Source: Apostichopus japonicus
Lineage: Eukaryota > Echinodermata > Holothuroidea > Aspidochirotida > Stichopodidae
Assembly: GCF_037975245.1 (NCBI RefSeq)
Contig: NC_092576.1
Span: forward strand, 34,450,611-34,514,610
Direction of reading: 5' to 3'
Length of the DNA: 64,000 nt
Numbering within the stretch: the stretch's first letter is position 1; every line of letters begins with the position of its first letter. A model generated the notes under the pieces. It searched no databases and was not told the origin of the DNA. It saw nothing but the letters and a program-made list of their open reading frames with translations. Shown piece by piece: positions 50,510-64,000 of this stretch. The translations under genes were made by a program, and so were the position numbers.

Positions 50510-53500
50510 GAACAGATAGCTAAGGCTGTTGGCAGTGGAATGTTCCTGCCCGGCTCACTTTTCAACTAGGGATACACCACGGGACAGTGCTGACTCATTC
50601 AGATGAATTCCTTGTACTAGCAAAATGAGTTCCCGACAATGAAATGAACATTATGTTGTTTACCTTTTATCAAGTTGGTTCTCAAAATTGTCGCAAAAGA
50701 GAAAGATTTAAAAATATAAATCGGACGGAAAACATGCACATTATGGACAGTGTCACACCATATTTTTTATTAAACTATACAGTCAAATGTATAATCAAGA
50801 ATTTGATAATATGTTTATAACTTCTGATGTTTCTTTTACATCTCTCGTTGACAAAATGACACCACTCACACCATTATCTCCCACACGAATACATATTTAT
50901 AATTAAATATGCGAATTGAATATACTACCGGGTATTTTTAGATTGGGTAACTTTAATAGAGTGTATTGCTGCATGAAAGTATTGAATTAGAACTGACACA
51001 ACGACACTCCACTACGTAGTCACATTTGCAGCTTAAATGCTGAACATAGGTACTAGAGTCTTAATCCAAAGTAACCATAAACCGGTTGAAGTCGTGCAAG
51101 CGTGAGTTCAGCAACAACAATAAAAAAGGTTTAACATAATAATGATCATGTTGGATTATTAAGAATCTATCTAGCGCACTCTTTGTTGACTGCAAACAGT
51201 TTTTGTAAGTTCACTTTTTTCAAAGATTATATAGTGTAAGGCTATAGTGAATATAGTCACGTGACGTGATCTATTCAATTTGTGTACACTGTTTAATCTC
51301 GTACTGATGACGATTCTGATGAGATTGAAAGTGGAATTGGAAAGGAAGGATACGAGCAAGCATGAAATATTTTCTAATACAGTTCATTGTTTGGGGTCAT
51401 TATGAAGTAAACTGTATGACTTCAACGTAGTCAAGTATTGTAGTTTTAATGGTAGATTAGCGAAAGCACGCCATATACCTTCCATAATTTGTTGTGGTTT
51501 TATTATATTGCACTTTCAACAGCATTATAGTGTCCCGAGATTTACAATCGTCGATTACCAACCACTACAACAACAGTTAGGAATGAAAATGTGAGTCTCA
51601 GAAATGTGTTTGCATACCTAACGTTTATTAACAGACTGACATGGATGAACAATGGAAATGTTTGGGAATGAATCAAATGAAACGAGAGGTTGATTGTATC
51701 TAATGTGCATAAATGTAATATGCCAAACATGTATTTAACTTTATGTCTATCAGATAAATGGATACGATTCTGTAACATTCAAACTTCCATTGCTCGTATA
51801 ACTTTTCTCATTCAATTCATTCGAACTATTGTCATAATTTTTAGTGGGATCTCGTAAAGTATATTCTTGTCTTCTTGAAAGCTGTGAAGGATGTAAACAT
51901 TGACTGTCTTTATCGCAAACAGGCCATGGAACATAATTATCCTAGTCTCGTTGCATTATTCATTGTATGCTTGTAATGTTAGGTCTATAACAAAGAGATG
52001 TGTATTTCAAACGTTGCAATATAAATATAGGAAGCAGGCACTGTTATATGTCAGTTAGCTTAAGCTTATAAGAAGTTATATGCTGTACGTTTGACTAAGC
52101 CCCTCACTATCTCCTCTTACGGATAATGATTTACTCAAATTTCAAATCGGTAGCATTGTAAGAAATCCAGCCTTTTCTATGATAAGGTATAAATAACTTT
52201 TTCCTGAAGTTTCTGAAGTCCTTATTTCACCTGCTTTGTACTCATTTTGTCATTACTGTCAATGACATACAAGTTCAAGACTTTAGCCAGTCTACTAGTA
52301 TATCATGAAGCCACATATTTATTCAATCGTTTCACATGTTTCGGGGGGGGGGGGGCTTGGTCTTACTTTCAAATGTCAGTTTCTCTTAAATTGTAATTCA
52401 CGTTAATATTGTCACAGAGTCCTCTTATGACCTATTTTCCTTTAATGCCAGTGTTAGGTTTTCTGACTTTTCACAAAGTAACTACCAACTGAGATGTTAA
52501 GAAGCTCTGGTCTTTAAAAAAAAAAAATCCCCTCTTAAAGGTTTGTCCACTGTGTATGTGGGACACGAAATTATATTCCTGTGGCTTTTATTAGGAACGT
52601 TTAAACGGTATGAAAATTTATAATTTTGACTCAATAAGTGTCCTTCGGAGGAAGGATGGGAAGGCATGGATGGAAGGCAATATTATACATGCATTTATAA
52701 GAAAGTTAACACAAAGATGAGTAGAATCATTGAAAAGAAATTGTTTCTTGACTGGGTGTATTTATTGGGAATCAAGTGGTAAACGTTCGTACTATATTGA
52801 TCTAGTTAATAGTGAATAGTTAAGAAAGATGACTTTGCATTAATTATAATTACATAATGAGAGTTTAAAGAAGTGACGATTTAATTAGCAAAACTTTGCT
52901 ATAACTTTCATTCATATTAACTCACAGCAAGTAACGTAAAAAGCATGCTCCAAAAGACAGAACTGAATCGTAAGCAAACGCTCTGCAGGTCAGTTATTGT
53001 GAAATTCGACAATGTTTGACTATTGTATATACAAATATTTTTATGTTAACAGCATTATCCCAATGATACAACGAATAATAAACGAAATATAAATACAGTG
53101 CGGTGATGTATTAAATGAAACACGCTCTCATGTTTCAGATCCAACAGTGACCAGTGATGTAATTAGTAAAGCACACGTCCTCATATCTCAGATCCAACAG
53201 GCTCCTGCGATGTATTAGATGAAACACACGCTCTCATGCTGCATACTCAACAGGTACCAGTGTTATACTAGATGAAACACACGCTCTCATGCTGCATACT
53301 CAACAGGTACCAGTGTTATACTAAATGAAACACACGCTCTCATGTTTCAGATCCAACGGTAAAATGAAACACACACTCTCGTGTTTCAGATCCAACACGG
53401 TACATTGATATATTATATGAAACACAAGCTCTCATGTTTCAGATCCAACAGGCTCCAGTGATGTATTAAAAGAAACATTTCAGATCCAACAGGGTACATT

Positions 53501-55062
53501 TATATATTATATGAAACACAAGCTCTCATGTTTCAGATCCAACAGGCTCCAGTGATGTATTAAATGAAACACACGCACTCGTGTTTCAGATCCAACAGGG
53601 TACATTGATATATTATATGAAACACAAGCTCTCATGTTTCAGATTCAACAGGCTCCAGTGATGTATTAAAGGAAACACACACTCTCATGTTTCAGATCCA
53701 ACAGGCTCCAGTGATTTATTAAATAAAACACACACTCTCGTGTTTCAGATCCAACAGGGTACATTTATATATTATATGAAACACAAGCTCTAATGTTGAA
53801 GATCCGACAGGGTCCATTGGCGAAGAAATGCAGTAATGGAAAGGGTCTACGTCACATGAGAATTTGATTCTTACCAGGAAATAATTAAATTTATCCGGAT
53901 GTCGTCATGTATATTTTATAGCGAAAACGACCATTTGACGGATGTATAATTTCCGTGAAGACGTTATAAAACATGAAAAAGAGTTCTCCTTACGATAAGA
54001 TTTGGAATAACAGTTTCTGAATTACACAACTTAATAAGCGGTGATCTGTCACCAGGAATGATATAAAAAGAGCCAAGTGAAATTCTCTACAACTGACTAT
54101 ATAGAAAGTGTTTGAGTACATCATATTTTACTAAATATTTAACAATTTATTTGAAAAATAGGCGTGTGTACGTATAGAACTGTTGCAAAGAGAAACCATT
54201 TTCTAACAGTGCACTTGAAGGTACATGAAATGCAAAGAAAGCCATTCAAAAGGTCTCTACATCTCATGGAGAGTGATCATTTCTCTCCCACGGTGATATA
54301 TTGGTTTGAATATTTCTACAAACTGTGGTCAATGCTAATATATACATCTTATTTATAATACAGAGATGCATGAGCCTTATTAGTAATCAGTTTAGAAACG
54401 TCGTTGTTAATCACTGTTAGAACGTTTAAAGCTTCGAGCGAGGAATTGGATGATTAGAAGCAGTGCCTCAGCTGTAATTATAAAGAAATATGAATGTCCG
54501 ATGTCATAACACTAAAGACTGATCTCCAATCAAGCAACACAATTCTCAAAATGCAAAAACTCTTTTCTAAACTTTGTATTCTTCAATGTTACTCAACGTA
54601 ATGGACAATTGTATTTGCAGCAGGCAGATGTATGTTAGCAGAACTAGCGCGTGTTGGAACTTTAGTTTGAGAAAATTAATACCACGAGGCGATAAGATTT
54701 ACACCTGACAAAAAGATTTAATAACAACTCGGCTATATAGAAAAGCAGGAGCAACATTCATCTTTTTTTTCTTTCAAGAATGGTCGGAGCGTCTAAATAA
54801 GATAACAATCAAACACACTTGTACATTGTATCATGGAAATGTTATGACGATATCGAAGGCAACATGCATTTCTTAATGCATATGAACAAGCCTCCGACAA
54901 AGAAGAAATATAACGATACTATCCATTATTACCAATGGAATATGTGTTTGATTCCTTGATTTCACTTTAAGGTTACAGGGCAAATTACTTTCAGACCGAA
55001 AACACACTCAGAGCTCGTTTCAATGTGATTGGGTTTTGTTGAAATTTATTTAAACTACTCAC
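50510..55062 (-). other. Gene A 3' intron(s) or flank; no firm exon
   Basis: No LRR, cysteine-rich or membrane-segment exon was recognised. One alternative last exon lies near 51,563-51,540 on the minus strand: acceptor TTCCTAACTGTTGTTGTAG, then VVGNRRL and TAA in the right phase, with AATAAA about 40 bp further on. A poly-G/poly-C run is near 52,344. A minisatellite occupies 53.1-53.8 kb. The rest is AT-rich sequence with nothing recognisable. Confidence 0.5.
53105..53815. repeat. Minisatellite, ~50-57 bp unit, about 13 copies
   Basis: The unit is close to GATGTATTAAATGAAACACA followed by CGCTCTCATGTTTCAGATCC and AACAGGCTCCAGT. Copies vary at the tail (GGCTCCAGTGATGTATTA versus GGGTACATTGATATATTATA), and these two forms alternate between about 53,390 and 53,770, which suggests a ~110-bp dimer as the recent unit of amplification. 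One copy (near 53,470) is shortened. Confidence 0.9.
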
Positions 55063-63724
<8,662 letters not shown>

Positions 63725-64000
63725 CTGAAATGACAAAAGGAGAAACAATTTAATACGACCTAACCATCAACAAATTAGCCACCATAATCACATTTTCATG
63801 CGGTGCCACCAGTATATAATATTTGTCCAAATGGAACTTAAATAATAATTGTACAAAACAAGTACGAAAATTAGTGTAAAAGATTTAATTATTATTTTAA
63901 ACGAAGTTTCTATATCATGGTATAAAAGTAATGTACAACTCTGAAAGATCTAACAGTGATGAGTTGTGTTTTATTCATTTCAAAACTTTGACCTAGTAGA
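63725..64000 (-). other. Gene A intron at right edge
   Basis: AT-rich sequence with no recognisable exon. The upstream exons of gene A (more LRRs, LRRNT, signal peptide) are expected beyond the window. Confidence 0.5.

Overview
This window is from an animal nuclear genome: genes split into short exons by AT-rich introns, GT/AG splice sites, abundant microsatellites and a long satellite array. A marine invertebrate deuterostome such as an echinoderm (possibly a sea cucumber) would fit the receptor architecture, but that is an inference and not a demonstrated identity.

Layout. Positions 1-4.6 kb hold only repeats: an inverted repeat near the left edge, four copies of a dispersed element, and a decayed tandem repeat. 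From about 4.6 to 37.8 kb runs one continuous satellite array of about 40 monomers of ~785 bp. It is organised into higher-order blocks of seven monomers (~5.49 kb), with diverged or truncated monomers at both edges. No gene was found in it.

From 38.5 to 64 kb two related genes lie head to tail on the minus strand. Gene B (50,145 down to 38,520) has a start exon, a signal peptide, an LRRNT-type cysteine cap, eleven 72-bp one-repeat LRR exons, a 153-bp two-repeat exon and a linker exon; every exon junction is in phase. Its open frame then runs into a splice donor, and the satellite array lies next. Any C-terminal half would have to sit beyond 33 kb of satellite, or has been lost. Gene A (63,724 down to at least 55,063) is open at its 5' end, beyond the right edge of the window. 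It encodes an LRR ectodomain with the same 153-bp exon type, a cysteine-rich GCC2/GCC3-like juxtamembrane region and a polytopic membrane domain of about seven to eight hydrophobic segments. The predicted product is a cell-surface LRR receptor- or channel-like protein; the ligand and function are not known from sequence.

Introns carry a 3' fragment of a Penelope-like retroelement with a hammerhead-like tail motif (gene B intron 1), a ~0.67-kb TTA microsatellite (gene A, between the last two well-supported exons), a ~55-bp minisatellite (53.1-53.8 kb) and a tRNA-derived SINE-like sequence (60.3 kb). The last exon of gene A was not resolved; candidates are listed.
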